64,000 nucleotides of DNA, from contig NC_092859.1 of assembly GCF_032062135.1 (NCBI RefSeq), forward strand, positions 124,245,806 to 124,309,805. The letters run 5' to 3'. This DNA comes from Pyxicephalus adspersus. Its lineage: Eukaryota; Chordata; Amphibia; Anura; Pyxicephalidae. This document shows, piece by piece, positions 1 to 13,512 of the stretch (positions are counted from its first letter, which is position 1; the number at the start of each line of letters is the position of its first letter). Under the pieces are notes generated by a model that made no database searches, was not told the origin of the DNA, and worked only from the letters and a program-made list of their open reading frames with translations. Position numbers and translations under genes: made by a program.

Positions 1-3000
1 GCATATGAACATTCTTTTTTATTACTTTATGAATAGTGTAGCTTTGTTAGTGTAAGGATATTGTGTAACTACACAATAAACTACTTTGTTTGGGTTAAAA
101 ATTCCTTTTGGCTGCAAACCTTATCTTTTTCTTCTCACTGGCATCAAGTATTAATTCGTCCCAATGAACACCAACATCAGAGGTTTTTTTTCTTTTTCCT
201 ACCGTTGACCACTAATATTGAAGCATACTTCCTCTCACTGTATGCCAACACTAGGACATTTTATCCTTATGCTAACCAGAAATATAAGAGTGTTCTAATA
301 TTATTCCTCTCATTAAACGAAAGTTTTCTCACCTACTGGTAGGCTTGGGTTGCTGTTCTGTTAATTCCTTGTCTTTTGATTGGTGAGATTTTATTTCAAT
401 CAGGAGAAACAGAAAACACAACAGAAAAGGGATTCTTATCACTCAGAACTTGAGATTTGGGGCAGTTAGTGCCAGACCGCATATTGGGAAGAATATCTGA
501 GCTGAAGATCTGCATTTAAAGATACAACATCATCCCAAACTATTCCATAATGTAAGAATAATTATCTAAAATGTAAATAAAACACAGTTGATTTTCATTT
601 ATTTGTTTCTATATATTTTTTTTATTTTTTTCCAGTTTGTCATTGTAAATCTGGCTTCACTTTATCAAAAAAACTTGCACTTTAAAAAACACAGTAACTT
701 TCTACCTTGGGGATAACAGCTTCACCAAACAGGAAGCGAGTGAAAATCTTAATAAGAAGACAAACAGAAATCAAAAAGTGTAAAATGAGTTCTGGCAATT
801 TCTTACTCGTTTTCTAGCCTTATCTTGCAAACATTAAACAGCACATTTAATTACAAAAATTACAATTATAGCATGGAGAGTGAAAAGCCCTTATAGTGGC
901 CACAGCTAATGTATAGATCCAATAACTTAAGCACAGAATTTTCTAGATAGAAAAGGTCATATCAATAAAAAACAGTTCTGAATTGATCAACAAGTCATCT
1001 ATGATAAAGTTAAGTTTTTATGTCAAGGCAGCTATGATAAATAAAAAAAGAAGGAAATGTTGATAATGTTGTGTTAGTGAGAGTCAGTGAGGTTCAGTCC
1101 AGCCTGGTCAATCCAGTAGGCTTTAGATTCCAGTAGAAGACTGGGTGAAAATGCTGATGCCTGTTTCGAAGTGAGGAGAAGTGAGTGTACATAAAAAACT
1201 GGAAACAGACTGATATATTTGTTTTTTTGGCAGAAATGACATCACCTGCCCCTCCTACAATAGAGAACCTGCCTGCTTTAATTTTTTATTGTTTAATATT
1301 TAAAAATATCATATTTAAATATCTATCATTTTTATTTTAAACATTCATTCATAGCAATATTTCTAAATTATTCCTTCTGCTTTCTAAGTTGCAATAAACC
1401 TAAAATCAGCAGCTTTTCTCTTCCTGCTGCAAGGGGCAAATGTGTCTGGTTCCTTGCTGTGTGCCCCATGTGTTAGCACAGTGAATATAGTCGTTTGATT
1501 TCAGTTATTGAAAAATGGTTTGAGGATGGTTTTGCTTTTGTGTCTTGAAAATTGGAATTTTAAAAACAAGCCCCCACCTGACAGCGTTAGATGACCAACT
1601 GTCCAATCCCCAGGCAGCAGCCTTGTCATATGGAAGGAAAATAAGGACATCACATGCTGTTCTTATCTCGAAATATAAAGGATGTCACTTTTCTGACTGG
1701 GCAAATAGAACAGCAGGGGTCAAACAAAGGTGAATATCAGCAGCTCAGTAAAGCGCAAGTGCACTTTAACTTGGAGAATCCTTTTTTTTTATTTAGAGAT
1801 CTACAGTTTCAATTAAGAATGCTTACTTGAATAAAGCTTCATTATTGTTTTGTAACTCAGCTTATTTATTCACATGTCATCTTCTTTTCCATTAAGCTTT
1901 AGCCCTTGTAAGCTCTTCCATGAAATAATAATATTTAGTTACAGCCACTATTTTGGGAACAGCGAGTGGCATTGCACATCTGCACCTTTCTAAGCTTCTG
2001 GAAGGCAGCTCTATGCCAGAAGGCTAATTTCCAGATGGTGGACATGCTAGACAAGTGTAACATTTGTATTGAAAGACATTTACATGTAACTATTATGTAA
2101 TGTCTGCAGAACATATTTAGCATTATGAGAATCTTATGTCACTTGCTACTTTCTGTAGACTCAGCAATGATATCTATGGATTTTACCACTGAGCTACATA
2201 ATTCACTTGGCTATGCAACTCTGTGTTTGTGAACTTTTACTGTGAAGAGAGGCATTGGTTCACCTTAACAATATAATACAGAGGTAACTAAAACAGTTTA
2301 CGTGAAACAGTTACAAGTCTAGACACATTTGGAATGGCCCACTTTGTAATAGGCTTATATATGAAAATCTCTTCAATGACCAGATCCATTCTCATGGGGA
2401 ATGCTGGTTTTTCAGCCCTGATCACAAGATTATATAGCTTATTCTGCAAGTATATGACAGGTTTTGATGGAAAAGTATATTTTGTATATATTTGCACAGC
2501 TGGTGAGCTCTAAGCAAGAACACCAACTTTCTGAAAGTTCAGACAACAGCTGTTGTGCAATAGACCTGAATAACAAGCAGGTTCGATTCTAGCTACTGCC
2601 AATTGATTCAAAGGGAATAGAAATGTTCCTCCTCCTCTGTTCTAGGAGAAGGAGTCAGGAGAACCAGTCTTGTTGTCTCATCTACACAAAGGGAGCTTTT
2701 AAGCATGTAGGCAATGTTGGACTATTTAGGAAATAGAAAGTGATGTGCTATTGTTAGAAATCCATGAATTCTTTGCCAAATGGGAATCACAAAGGAGTCC
2801 TCTATCAAGTTACATTTTAATATGTTACCTTAGGGTTCCTCCAGAGGTTGGCAGTATTCCTGTGGATACATTTATTTTACTTTTTTATTCTTATAAATTA
2901 TATTCTATTTTACTTCTATTTGCTGGTAACTGCAAAGTTCTTGAACCAACACCACATGGTAAAGCAAGCTTGGCATCAGAAATCATTTTAGTTTTTAACA

Positions 3001-5276
3001 ATGGCTTTCAGACCCCCAGAGTAAGAGAAACATTCTTTTAAATAACCACTGATGCAAGTGCCATTTTTTACCAATGACTCCCAATGCACTGGTTTATGTA
3101 GAAGTTTCCTGAGACCTGGAAAATTTTTTATAGGTTCCTTTGGAATAAAAGGGTTAATAAAGTACTGTCTATGGCAAAAAAATGTAAAACAAACATTTCA
3201 TCTCCTGTGAAATACACAGACTTGTGTGGCCACTAAAATCTCTGGTTGTAGATTGTAATGCAATGAATGTAGCTTTGGGAGCACGTAACTGCAGCAAATG
3301 CATATTTATCATGCTGAATAATCTCAATACATTTCATGCCTAACGCATTTAGTTAATGGGCACCAACAGACCTTATACAGTTTTAAAAGAAAGTCAGCTG
3401 CTATTGGTAAAAAAGGACCTTTAATAGTCCTTAGGAATCTTAAAGTTATTGTATTTAAGCCTTTTTTAAAAGTTTAACAGAGTACCTTCACACTTCAAAG
3501 GAAAAGAAGGATCTGCAACAAATGCAGGCTAAATGCAAGAAGATTGCATAAAAAACGTAGAAAAAATAAAAACGAAGAAAAAAATTGACATGTTTATGGT
3601 GTATTTGTGATGTTCTTAGCATGCATTTTTAATGTGTTCGTCATGAATTTGAGCTTAATTAGCAGTTGTTATAATAAATAAACAGAATAAATAGGACAAT
3701 CTGAACCGATAAAAAATCAATAGAAAACCTTACCCAAGTACGCCTAAAAAATAAAATATTTCAATTCAAATTTCAGCCAGTGTGTTTTGGACCAATTAAA
3801 ACCATTCTATAAACGCCTATAGTCCCGCTTATGTAATTTTTCCACTTAGATCTATTTTTAAGATTTTTCCTCATTTCTTTGTTCTCACAAATTATATGAA
3901 TCAACTGATCATGTTTTATCTGTATTCATTAAATAAATAGAGTTAAGATTTGACATACTGGACATGCAAGATTAAAGGACCACTGTATTCTACATTGATT
4001 ATTTCCTGAGCACATTAGCATACATCAAAGACTATGATAGTATATAGGCATCCTGGGGCTCAGTGTATCCCTTGAGAACATACCTTGTTGCCCTCCTGAC
4101 CCCAATTATAAATTGTTCTCAAAGGTTCTGACCTAAGATGAAACACAGTACATTTACATAAAAATGCAAAATGGACTTCACAGATGAAGCTACAGGCTAC
4201 ACCTTCTGCAACTAATATCAACAATACCACTGATAATATAACTAGGAATACTATACATTCTATGTAGTGATGCACATCATTCTTAAAAATCCCATTTTAA
4301 TTAATACAAATGAAAATATTAAAAACGATACATATCATGCTGTGCATGAAAGTGACTTGGATGCAATCCACCACTGTATCAATCATGAAATAAAATGTGG
4401 CCCTAGTTGAGTTTCTGTTATGGGGCAATGGGAATATATACCCTTGGCCTATGTACATGCAAAGAATCAAGGCAGAATTAAAACTATGAATCTCTCCTTA
4501 GGATGATCTAAATTTTTACTTATTAACAATCAAAAAGTGATAAAATTTCAAGGTTTTTCTTGGAATCAGCAGAGAATTAGTCTGCTGGCTTTTTGTAAAT
4601 ATACCAACATATGCTTGAACAAACATACTGTTAGTTCTCTTGTCATCATAAAATGTACTTAGTGTTATGCCATTAACATTCAGATCTTATTAATAATATG
4701 AATGTATCAAAACATTTTGATATATGTATAGTTTGTTCTAGTTCATTTGACTGTATCAGACCATTTTGGATCTCACAGCTCTACGTCTCATTGAAGAAAA
4801 TATGAGGGGTTAAAGTTAAGTCCAGACAAAAAAAAAAAAGTAAAAAAAATGCAGCTCATTAGTACAGGAATTATTTTCATGGCTGTCATGGCTCTGTACT
4901 TTGTTCATTTAAAGCAGTGTGAAGCAGCTCTGCTTTCATAAACCTACCAACAAAAGAGAAAACACAACCTGCATAAGGGATAGAACATTGGTAGCCAGTG
5001 TTTCAGGAACAAAACTGTTGCTCATTGTAACATGTTTGTTTCCTGTTTGGAGTTTAGTTTCGAATAACAAAAGGTGCAAAGAAGGGTTCCCCAAGGTTAG
5101 CGGGTGGTGGATGGATGGATAAGCCAAGGAGGGAGAGTATTGGAGTTGGGCATTTAAACCTTATCGATATTCCCCACATAGTTACACCTGCAAGAACAGA
5201 GTGCACAGCAAACGGTGGCTAATAATATAATGCTAATAATATAAAATAAATTGCCAGCACAACACAGTCCAGTATA
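1..5276. other. No gene found: AT-rich noncoding DNA
   Basis: Short open frames (up to 98 codons) lack splice context, domain or composition of a gene. It may be 3' flank of the - strand gene or intergenic. A diverged repeat with GTTTCCTGAGACCTGGAAAA lies near 3105. Confidence 0.6.
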
Positions 5277-5590
5277 AGGCTACGTACACCCGTGCAATGG
5301 CTCTTGTCCGATCGGCTCAGGGCTGATATCAGACAAGAATCTGGCATGTGAACAGCGCTCATCGTCTATTGTCCAAACGGATCCACAGACGATGGACGAC
5401 GAATGATCGTAATGCAAGTAAAGAGGATGAGAGCCCAGTGGGGTGCCACCCTTTCATTCTCCCCCTCTCCTCTCCATAGAGCAGAATGGTACTGTATGTA
5501 CTCGTTCATGCATCGTGCAGTCGTTATTCGTTGGAAAGGATTGTGACAGGATACGTCCAACGACAAATATTGCACATGTGTACATAGCCT
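5277..5590. mobile_element. Small inverted-repeat element (AGGCTACGTACAC family)
   Basis: Ends AGGCTACGTACACCCGTGCAA and (reversed) AGGCTATGTACACATGTGCAA. The interior contains GTGGGGTGCCAC and CCATAGAGCAGAATGG, shared with the 52.5 kb copy. No coding potential. Confidence 0.8.
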
Positions 5591-5680
5591 AAAGGATTAA
5601 TGAAATGAGTTAGGCATGACAGGTTTTACCATCCCAATTTTTTCCCTTGATCTGAGCTTTATCTGGTTGTTATTATTATT

Positions 5681-5968
5681 ACACAGTGCATACATATTAC
5701 ACAGCACTTTACAAAGTCCACTAGCTGTCCCTCAAAGGGGCTCACATTATAATGTCCCTGCCATAGTCATATGTCATTGACACAGTCTAAGGTAAATTTT
5801 GGGGGGAAGCCAATTAACCTAACTGCATGTTTTTGGAATGAGGGAGGAAACCGGAGTACCCGGAGGAAACCCACACAAACTTCTTGCTGATAGTGCCCTA
5901 GTCAGGATTCAAACCTAGGACCTAATGCTGCAAAGGCCAGAGTGCTAATATTTGAGCCAACCGCGCTG
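5681..5968 (-). repeat. tRNA-like SINE with L2-like tail, reverse copy
   Basis: Reverse complement of the dispersed repeat at 12.3 kb. Read on the - strand it starts with a tRNA-like region (GGCTCA...AGCACTCTGGCC, then a GGTTTGAAT B-box-like part) and ends in an L2-like tail (CTTTGTAAAGTGCTGTGTAA). Confidence 0.7.
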
Positions 5969-7019
5969 GTTCTTTGGATCTTTTGTTATTAAGAATTGTA
6001 AACAGGGTATGAAGGTAGAAAACACAAAGTACATGTGTGTTGCACAAATATTGTGCCCACATGGCATGAATACTCATTATAATTTAATAAAGATCCTGTT
6101 TAACCCTCTATTGCCTTTTGCTGGTAAGTTTTTATTGTATGGAAAATAGTGTAGACTCTCCATCTTTTGTTTATAGGATTGGCTGACAGCTGTCCCCAGA
6201 CAGAATTATTACCTACCATCTTTATTTATTGCCTTAGTTACTGTTCGTGAGGAAGTTGGTATCCTGCCCATCTCTCCCTTCAATTTTATGCCATGTGCAC
6301 CATTTTTGGGGGTATTACTGCCCACTTTTGTGAGTGGTCAAACAGTTTTTTCTCTCATGGTAAATTGTGGTAAATGGTAAACTTGATATATGGTTTGTTA
6401 ATAAAGCGTTGGTATGAGTTTTAAATAAAGCTGTTTAATCTGGTTGGCATAATAAAGTCTTAGATAAAGTCCAACCTTGCGTTCAGTTCCATTAGTTATT
6501 AAAATGTGTAGAAATGGTTGATAATGCTTAAGAAGGTGTAGTATAACCATCAAAGCCAGGTTATTAACCCAAATACTGCTTATGTTCTTTTAAATTGCTT
6601 TAACATTTTTTACTCCAGTCTGCCGCATGGAAGTTACTTCTTTTGCCACCAAAATCGACAAGAGAAAGCATACCAACAAAGTTCCATTGAGCAAGGAAAC
6701 AGGAAAATGAATAAAAAGCTTAACTAATTTCTAAATTCATGAATAAACGTGTAAGTGAGCATCAATACCAGCAGTATGGGAGGGGGATTGGACCATGTTA
6801 TTCATGAGTAAAGCAAGGCCAGGAAACTTGAGTATTAAAAAGTTATCTCTGCAAGCTACTGTAGAACTTTTCTACCATTTTGACATTAATTTGACACTTA
6901 GAGATTAAATGATTTCCTCATGTCTCTTCATTTCCAGCTAGTTTTGTTCAGTCACAGTCAGACAGGTGAAATTCTGAGATAAGACCCTGACAAGCTCACA
7001 GAGCCGGGTTTTGTTTAAT

Positions 7020-7123
7020 TTAGCGTACTGCTTCTTGGTGAGTTTCCTGTTCAGGCTCGGTCTGAGGCGTCTCTGAACTAAGCGAAGCTTCCTGAGGCTC
7101 AGCATGCTGCTCTGGCTGAACTA
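7020..7123 (-). CDS. Candidate last exon, Pro/Glu/Gln-rich C-terminus
   Basis: After a good - strand acceptor (GTTTTTGTCTTCAG at about 7137-7124) one frame reads VQPEQHAEPQEASLSSETPQ and on to a TAA at 7022-7020. The biased but codon-diverse composition looks like a real C-terminal tail. It could end the CARD-like gene, but its phase does not follow directly from the 26609-26456 exon: an extra exon of length 3n+2 between them is needed. A direct splice would give a short tail ending at a TGA instead. A TTTATT (AATAAA on the - strand) lies near 6221. Confidence 0.35.
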
Positions 7124-7572
7124 CTGAAGACAAAAACAATTGCTTTAGTTTGATCTCCTGACTGTTTTTATTTAGGACCAAACATCATTTCCTTGGGTGA
7201 CACAAAAGAAAGCAAATAAATGTCAGCAGCGAATACTGCACAATTTCTAAAGGTCATAGCCTATACATTAAATGGAATTTGCTTATACCACAATAATAAG
7301 AGGAAGCCTCTGTTTTAATTATGTTGTTTATAATTATAGTTCTGGCTAATGTAGAGATGAACTATAAGGTTGGTTCTAGTAGACTACGTTGGTATAATTA
7401 ACAGACTTAGGAAGAAGAGTCACAAACTCTAATAACAGTATTTTCTGTACACGCTGAGTACACTGACATCTTGTAGGCACAGCAGGGTTATAATTAGGAA
7501 TATAAATATCTTTGTACAAGGATAGTAGGATCTTACAAGTGTAAAGCAATTGTCCTGCCGTAGATTATAGGG

Positions 7573-7920
7573 CAGGGGTGGGCAAACTGTTTTGTCAGGG
7601 GCCACAATCTGAAATAAAAGTTGACAGAGGGGCAGGGTCGATGGGAGAGTGGGCGAGGTTATGCCATCATGACGCCACTGAATGTGACCTCATGATGGCA
7701 TAGCCCTGCCCACTCTCCCATCGCAGATCTGAGCCTGCTATAGAGAGTGGGCGGGTTGTGTGCAGGGACACAACCTTTCGACTCTCCCATCGCTGGCGCA
7801 GATGCGGAAGACATGTTCCGCGGCTCTGGCTCGTGGGCCTCCCCAGCAGGGTGGCACTGGCCAGAACCGTGGACCACCCAAAGGGCCGGAGAAACATTCC
7901 AGTATAGTTTGCCCGTTCTG
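7573..7920. mobile_element. hAT-like element, non-autonomous
   Basis: Left end CAGGGGTGGGCAAACTG; right end in reverse complement CAGAACGGGCAAACT. The interior is GC-rich and holds an inverted stretch around GGGAGAGTGGGC...GCCCACTCTCCC. No clear 8-bp target duplication is left. Overlapping open frames here are compositional. Confidence 0.6.
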
Positions 7921-7972
7921 GGGACAAGTGAAAAGGTCTTTACATTGTAACTTCATTGAAAATAAGAACAAT

Positions 7973-8190
7973 GGCCCTGATTTTTTAAAACTTCCCAAGG
8001 CTGGAGAAGATACACTTTCATCAGAAAAACGGGGCGATCCAGCAAACCTGGAATGGGTTTCCTAAAAGTCATTAGCTATTTGTTAGCAAATGTTTCCAAT
8101 TCTGGACCAGAACTATTCCAGGTTTGCTGGATCACTTTATTAATGAAAGTGTATTCTCTCCAGCCTTGGAGAGCTTTCATAAATCAGTAA
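7973..8190. mobile_element. Palindromic small inverted-repeat element
   Basis: Starts GGCCCTGATTTTTTAAAAC and its arms (CCAAGGCTGGAGAAGATACA; ATCCAGCAAACCTGGAATGG) reappear inverted at the right side. A second copy lies at 61510. The right end is cut by the hAT-like element at 8192. Confidence 0.75.
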
Positions 8191-8191
8191 C

Positions 8192-8701
8192 TTGGGGTTG
8201 GAACTCAAGTCGTGGAACTCGAACTCCAGTCTAACTTAAGTTGCCTAATGAATGACTTGCAACTCGACTCAGGGTTTTCCCCAGCAACTTGCTAATCAAC
8301 TCACAACTTTCTTTCTCTGCTTACAGCTGAAGGGGGAATAAAGGAAGGCAGTGAGGCTTTTGTAACACCCCCCCTTCAGCTGTCGGAGGAGAAAACTTAG
8401 AATGCAAGAAAGGTGGGGAGGAAGGCTGTGAGTCTTCTGTAACCTTATACCTCTTTACCTCCCCCCCTTTCTGCCTTACTGCCTTCTTCCTTGCCCCCAT
8501 CAGCTGTCAGCAGAGAAAGCTTTCGACTTAGAATGCGATCCTGTGCTCAAGAACAGGATCAGAGCTCTGTTTTTATATGGAGACAAACATGGGGCTCGAC
8601 TTGCAAGACTTCTTGGTGACTTGAGACTTGACTTGGGACTTGGTGTCAACGACTTGGGACTGGACTTGGACTTGAAGGGTAACGACTTAGTCCAACCTCT
8701 G
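8192..8701. mobile_element. hAT-like element rich in ACTTG repeats
   Basis: Terminal inverted repeats TTGGGGTTGG / CAGAGGTTGG (right end reversed), each followed by AACTCAAGTCG- or ACTAAGTCG-like sequence. Flanks TCAGTAAC and TCAGTACC agree at 7 of 8 bases, as expected for a hAT target duplication. The right third is a loose array of GACTTGGGACTTG-like units. Confidence 0.6.
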
Positions 8702-9510
8702 TCAGTACCCTAGCTCTATTACTAACTTGAATGCTAAATGAAAACCTTTTTCAATATAAGGATAAGGATTATGTGATTGACAAGTCGGTTTTATCATGCA
8801 ATAGGGTTTAGTATCGCTTTGTTGGTAAACAAGGCCAAGTCACACAGCTCTGGCATCCCAGAGATAGGAGCACTGAACTCGTCTCCCCCAAACATTTTTT
8901 CATTACAAAATCAAATCTACATAGACATCAAAATGGAACAGAACAACACTGTGTAAACAGTACTTGTTCATTAATTTATCATTGGAAATGATAAAATACA
9001 TCTGACATTTGTACAAGACTTTAGTGCTACATAATCACCTTTCCATTCCTAGTGTCATTGTGTATCCTGCAGTGGCATAGATGTGCCAAGTAACTTTTTT
9101 ACTCACTGTAACCATTTAATATCCAATTGTAATTTCTAGTTTAACCAGGACACATTACAAGGTAGAAAATCTAAAGAAAAATAAAATTAGTTATAGTGCA
9201 GCTTTAGTAAACAGCATCTGCAGCAGCTTTCTAGTTCAGCGGCTGATTCAAACCCAGGATGTCACAAACATAGTAACAACCTATGGAATTAAGGGTTTTT
9301 TTACACATTACTGTGCTTTGGCTCCTGGTAAACCTCAGCGTGACATTACCAAGACTATAGAATTTGTATATAAGCAGCAGAAGTGTCACAAGTGTGATAT
9401 TATGACACTATTACAGCTCTGGCCCGGCCATAGAAAAGTACATACATGTCAATAAAAGTGTATTTTGTATTTGTATTTTATATATATCTATACCTAGCTC
9501 TTATCTATCA

Positions 9511-9547
<37 letters not shown>
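9511..9547. repeat. (ATCT)n microsatellite
   Basis: About nine uninterrupted ATCT units, with imperfect units on both sides. Confidence 0.95.
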
Positions 9548-10184
9548 GATATCTAACTTTATGTACAAATATTAATGTATATAGTTATGAAGTAAATGAG
9601 CATGGGTCAGATTAATGGTAACAACCCAATACACGACTGACGAGCTTCTGCAATTATAGTATTTAACGTTAGGATGTTGTCACTGAAAATAGCATTACTG
9701 GACTGTAAAGAGGATTACACATGGATTTGAGTACACAGAGCAGTAAATGGCAGCATCGGCTAACTTGATGAAATGTTTTTACACCATCCTTATGGCAATG
9801 CTTACACATGCAGACAATGCAGCTTTAATGACAGTTTGTGTATTTTTATCTGCCAAGAGCTGCAGATGTCTTGTCTTATTGCTTTTTCCTTGTGAACCAA
9901 AGGAGGAATTATTACAAATAACCTATAACTTCAGTCCACAGGAGCACAGTGTTAAAGTCAAAATAGATGAGAGAGATTATGTATTTCATGTATGAATTTA
10001 ACATGCACTATAAAACAGATGGTTGTGTGTTTTCAGCTGTGCAGTTTTATTATCATTGTTATTATTAGATGTTTTATTATTATTTTTATTAGTAGTAGTA
10101 GTAGTATGTTATTTCATAAATCATATTTGTTTAAATCTAAAAAATGCCATTCAAATCAAAATTAGATACTAGTAACATCTAAAG

Positions 10185-10368
10185 CAGGGGTGCCCACACT
10201 TTTTTGGCTCGCAAGCTACTTTTAAAATGACCAAGTCAAAGTGATCTACTAACAATAAAAACTTGGACTTAACAACTCCTGTGCGCGGTCAGTTTGAAAG
10301 GCAGGGCTCCGCAATCTACTTGTGTTGCCTCTACCGATAGATCGCGATGTACCTGTTAGGCACCCCTG
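10185..10368. mobile_element. hAT-type non-autonomous element
   Basis: Left end CAGGGGTGCCCACAC, right end (reversed) CAGGGGTGCCTAACAGG. Flanking 8-mers ATCTAAAG (10177-10184) and ATCTAGAG (10369-10376) differ at one base, a typical hAT target duplication. 184 bp, no coding capacity. Confidence 0.85.
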
Positions 10369-10376
10369 ATCTAGAG

Positions 10377-12293
10377 GATGCAGACTCTTTAAAACCATTT
10401 GTAAAATTGTCACAATTTGTTCTGTAATTGTTTCCCTATAAATTAAATAAGTATGGCCTCTTGAAAAATAATTTACCACATTCTGGTTTGCTGTTTTATT
10501 GTGTTAAACATGCCAGCCTTAACCTAAAGCTTCGCATTAAATAAAACCCTAAAAGTCCTTGATATTTTTTTTTGAACACTTAAAGTATTGCTCTTGAAAT
10601 GATTCAGCCCCTTGTTGCACTCTAGGGAGGTCTGGATACAGGTTTGGCTTCAAAAACAGCTGATCCTTCTCAGCTTGCCCTGCAGTACTGTGATCTTATC
10701 CGTTGCACAGCAGATTAACTTCAACTTTAGGTTTCCCTTGATTTAGCTGACGTGTTTACATCATTTCTGCACATTGATTTACAGAATATAATTTTCAGTA
10801 TAATGGATGTTTAGCTAATGGGGGTTTTACTTTTGGAATGACTATTCTCAATTCATTATTGTGTCTTCATCCAATTTATCATCATTGCTGCATTTTGTCA
10901 GTTTGTATCTTCTGCTCATCCGTGCCTATATCTGAAGTCCCTATGGGACATCCTAATATAAATGTCATTATGGAGATTCTAGTGAAGTGCTGTCACAAAA
11001 GGCCAACCACTTATTGATACCCAAATGCACAGATAATATCTATTAGTAGCTGATATTTTCTGAGATCTGAAAGAACACATTTTATATCTGCAGGAAATGT
11101 AATTGTTTATGCCTTCCTTTTTATTAGGAAATTAAATGATGTGATGGTGTTTTAACTATTTCAAGCTTCACAAAAAAACAAATGGTAATGAATGCAAAGT
11201 CATCACTGGGTCTGCATGCATGCAGGTGCAGGTGTATTTGAAGTGAAGAATTATTCTAATCTCCATTCCTTTGTTCACCCAATACTACTGCAGGCTACAT
11301 TACTGGAAGAAGTCCATATCCCTTAACATCTCAGTTATACCCAATCCCTGATCTACCCAAATTCTGCTCTTAACATTGACGTCTGGTCAAAAAACAATCC
11401 TTTTCAAACCAAGTGCAAAAATCATTATAAACCAATCAATATATGAATGAAAAGAAAACAGAAAAAATAATAGGAGAAACCCTTTAGCGCTAACAGACTA
11501 TGCTGCTGAAAGAAGGCCTGGGGCAATTTAATAGGGCAAAGCTAAGAATCCAATATCTGCCAAATCCAAGTTTTGCCTCAGATGATATTTTCAGCAAATC
11601 ACAAAGACCTATCCCTGAAGAGAGTTTACCTTTTTCATTTACCCCTTTCTCTGTAATCAGCTTTGTGTTATTCCTTCCATCAAGCAGTATCAGATTTACC
11701 CTCTGAAAGAGTGGCACACTTCTGCATTGATGCAAACATTACAGCAAACTGGCCATTTCCAGGCAAACTGCTAAATGCACAGATAAAATACATGTAAGGA
11801 AGCTGTTTTACCCGCCAAAGCATTGTATTTTCATACATTCACGTAAACCAGGAGGCTGGAGAATACCAGCTCAGTATACAGGGAGGGACAGATCTATGTT
11901 TTTTTTCTCCCCTAGGACAGGTGCTTGTGTCCTCTTACCCCCCCACTCCAGCAACATAAAATATATCAAGGCTATCATACACTGTTGACCAGTCAAATAT
12001 TGCTACTTACTCACCATTTCTAAACCAAAAAGTAGAAACTACATGTACCATGTATGCGTTCTGTCGGATATAGGTAGCGCTAACCTTCTTTGAACCCCAT
12101 TAACTCCGTAACGGATACTTACAGAGAAATACAATTTATGAAAGCTTGAAAGGGGAGAAAATTCCACCCCTCATTATCATGCCAATGCCTCAGTTGGTCT
12201 TAAGAAATCCAGTCCTGCCAGTATCAAGATCTACCCATCAACTGATGACCAAGCTGATGATCAAGCTTTTAGGCAACTAGAACCCTGTGTGTA
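10377..12293. other. Noncoding, no recognised element
   Basis: Open frames on both strands at 11490-11735 overlap and have no domain. If the candidate terminal exon at 7.0 kb belongs to the - strand CARD-like gene, this is intron. Confidence 0.5.
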
Positions 12294-12619
12294 CAGCATG
12301 GCGGCTCAGTGGTTAGCACCTTGGCCTTTGCAGCACTGGGTCCCAGGTTTGAACCTCGGCCAGGGCTCTATCTGCATGGAGTTCACAGGTTAACCCTGTG
12401 TTTGCGTAGGATTGCTCTGGGTACTCCAGTTTCCTCTCACATTCCAAAACCACACATTTATGTTAATTGGTTTCCCCTCAAAATTGGCCTTAGACTGTAT
12501 TAATGGCATATGACTATGAAAGGGATCACATTAGATTTTGAGGGACAGCTAGTTACATGATTGTAGACTTTGTAAAGCGCTGCATAATATGTTGGCATAA
12601 CACTGTGTATTATTATTGA
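12294..12619 (+). repeat. tRNA-like SINE with L2-like tail, full copy
   Basis: Has an A-box-like start (TGGCTCAGTGGTTAGCACC), a B-box-like GGTTTGAACCTC, a middle region ending GGGACAGCTAG, and a tail GCGCTGCATAATATGTTGGC followed by TATTATTATT. The tail matches the L2 LINE end at 29.8 kb, suggesting it used that machinery. Confidence 0.75.
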
Positions 12620-13512
12620 GACATTGTTCTGGCATAGTTGTCATTGCCTCCTAGGTTCATATATAATATAGTGAATCATTCATATGCAAATACAAATATC
12701 ACTGGGCTGCACTCAGTAAGTCAACAAAGCAAGGTTGCTTATTTTCAGTAATTACCTAGAATTTTTGTATCCTAATTTCTGAGAATGATTAGGAATTAGT
12801 CCAGCATTGAATGACACTGTAACAGCCTTTAGACGTCTGTGGTGTGAAAGCACATGGTTGGCCCCTCCGGGGGGCACAACTAACTGATACTGTATGTACG
12901 GCAGTGTAAAACCACACCACAGGTAACCACATGTGCAGAAGGTTGCAACTGTAGTGGTTCCTAACAATTCCTTTATTACTTGAATTAGAGTGGATGAACA
13001 TAGCAGGCAGCGATATAATTGCCTGGTGCTTGTTGGAAGTGCATCCCCACTAAATCACGTTTACCTGTCATAATGGGTTTGGGGGGGTGACAGAGTACAT
13101 CAGTGCTTTTTTGGCAGATATCAATCATTTACCTGGTTGTGAACAGTAAGGCAAGGTTTAGATTAGCATTTTCTTTTCATCATTATCATGATGTTTACTG
13201 CTTTTGGATACCTACTACCACCTTTTCCACAGCTAAGTGTCCGGGAGCATTTTCAGACAAAAACCTTGATTTTTTCAGCAAGAGACAGACATTTGTTTTT
13301 TTAACTGGATGATAGGTTTATTTAAAGGAAGTAATTTCCAGGTGTCAAAAAAACTTGTGCTTAGAAACATTTGTGTACGTTGCAAAACATTTAATTCACA
13401 TCAATGGAAGCCATTGGGCAGCAAAACTGCCCCTGGACTCTGCATTGGGTATCCATTTCTATTGCACCTTTAATGAACATTTTAGTGGATTTTAAACACA
13501 TATCTTCTAAGT

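Noticed and set aside
7667..8065. Several 70-100 codon frames on both strands
   Set aside because: They lie within hAT-like and palindromic repeats, and no transposase motif is seen.
12294..12380. Possible tRNA gene because of A-box and B-box-like sequences
   Set aside because: The spacing and lack of a cloverleaf fit the tRNA-like head of a SINE, found in several copies here.
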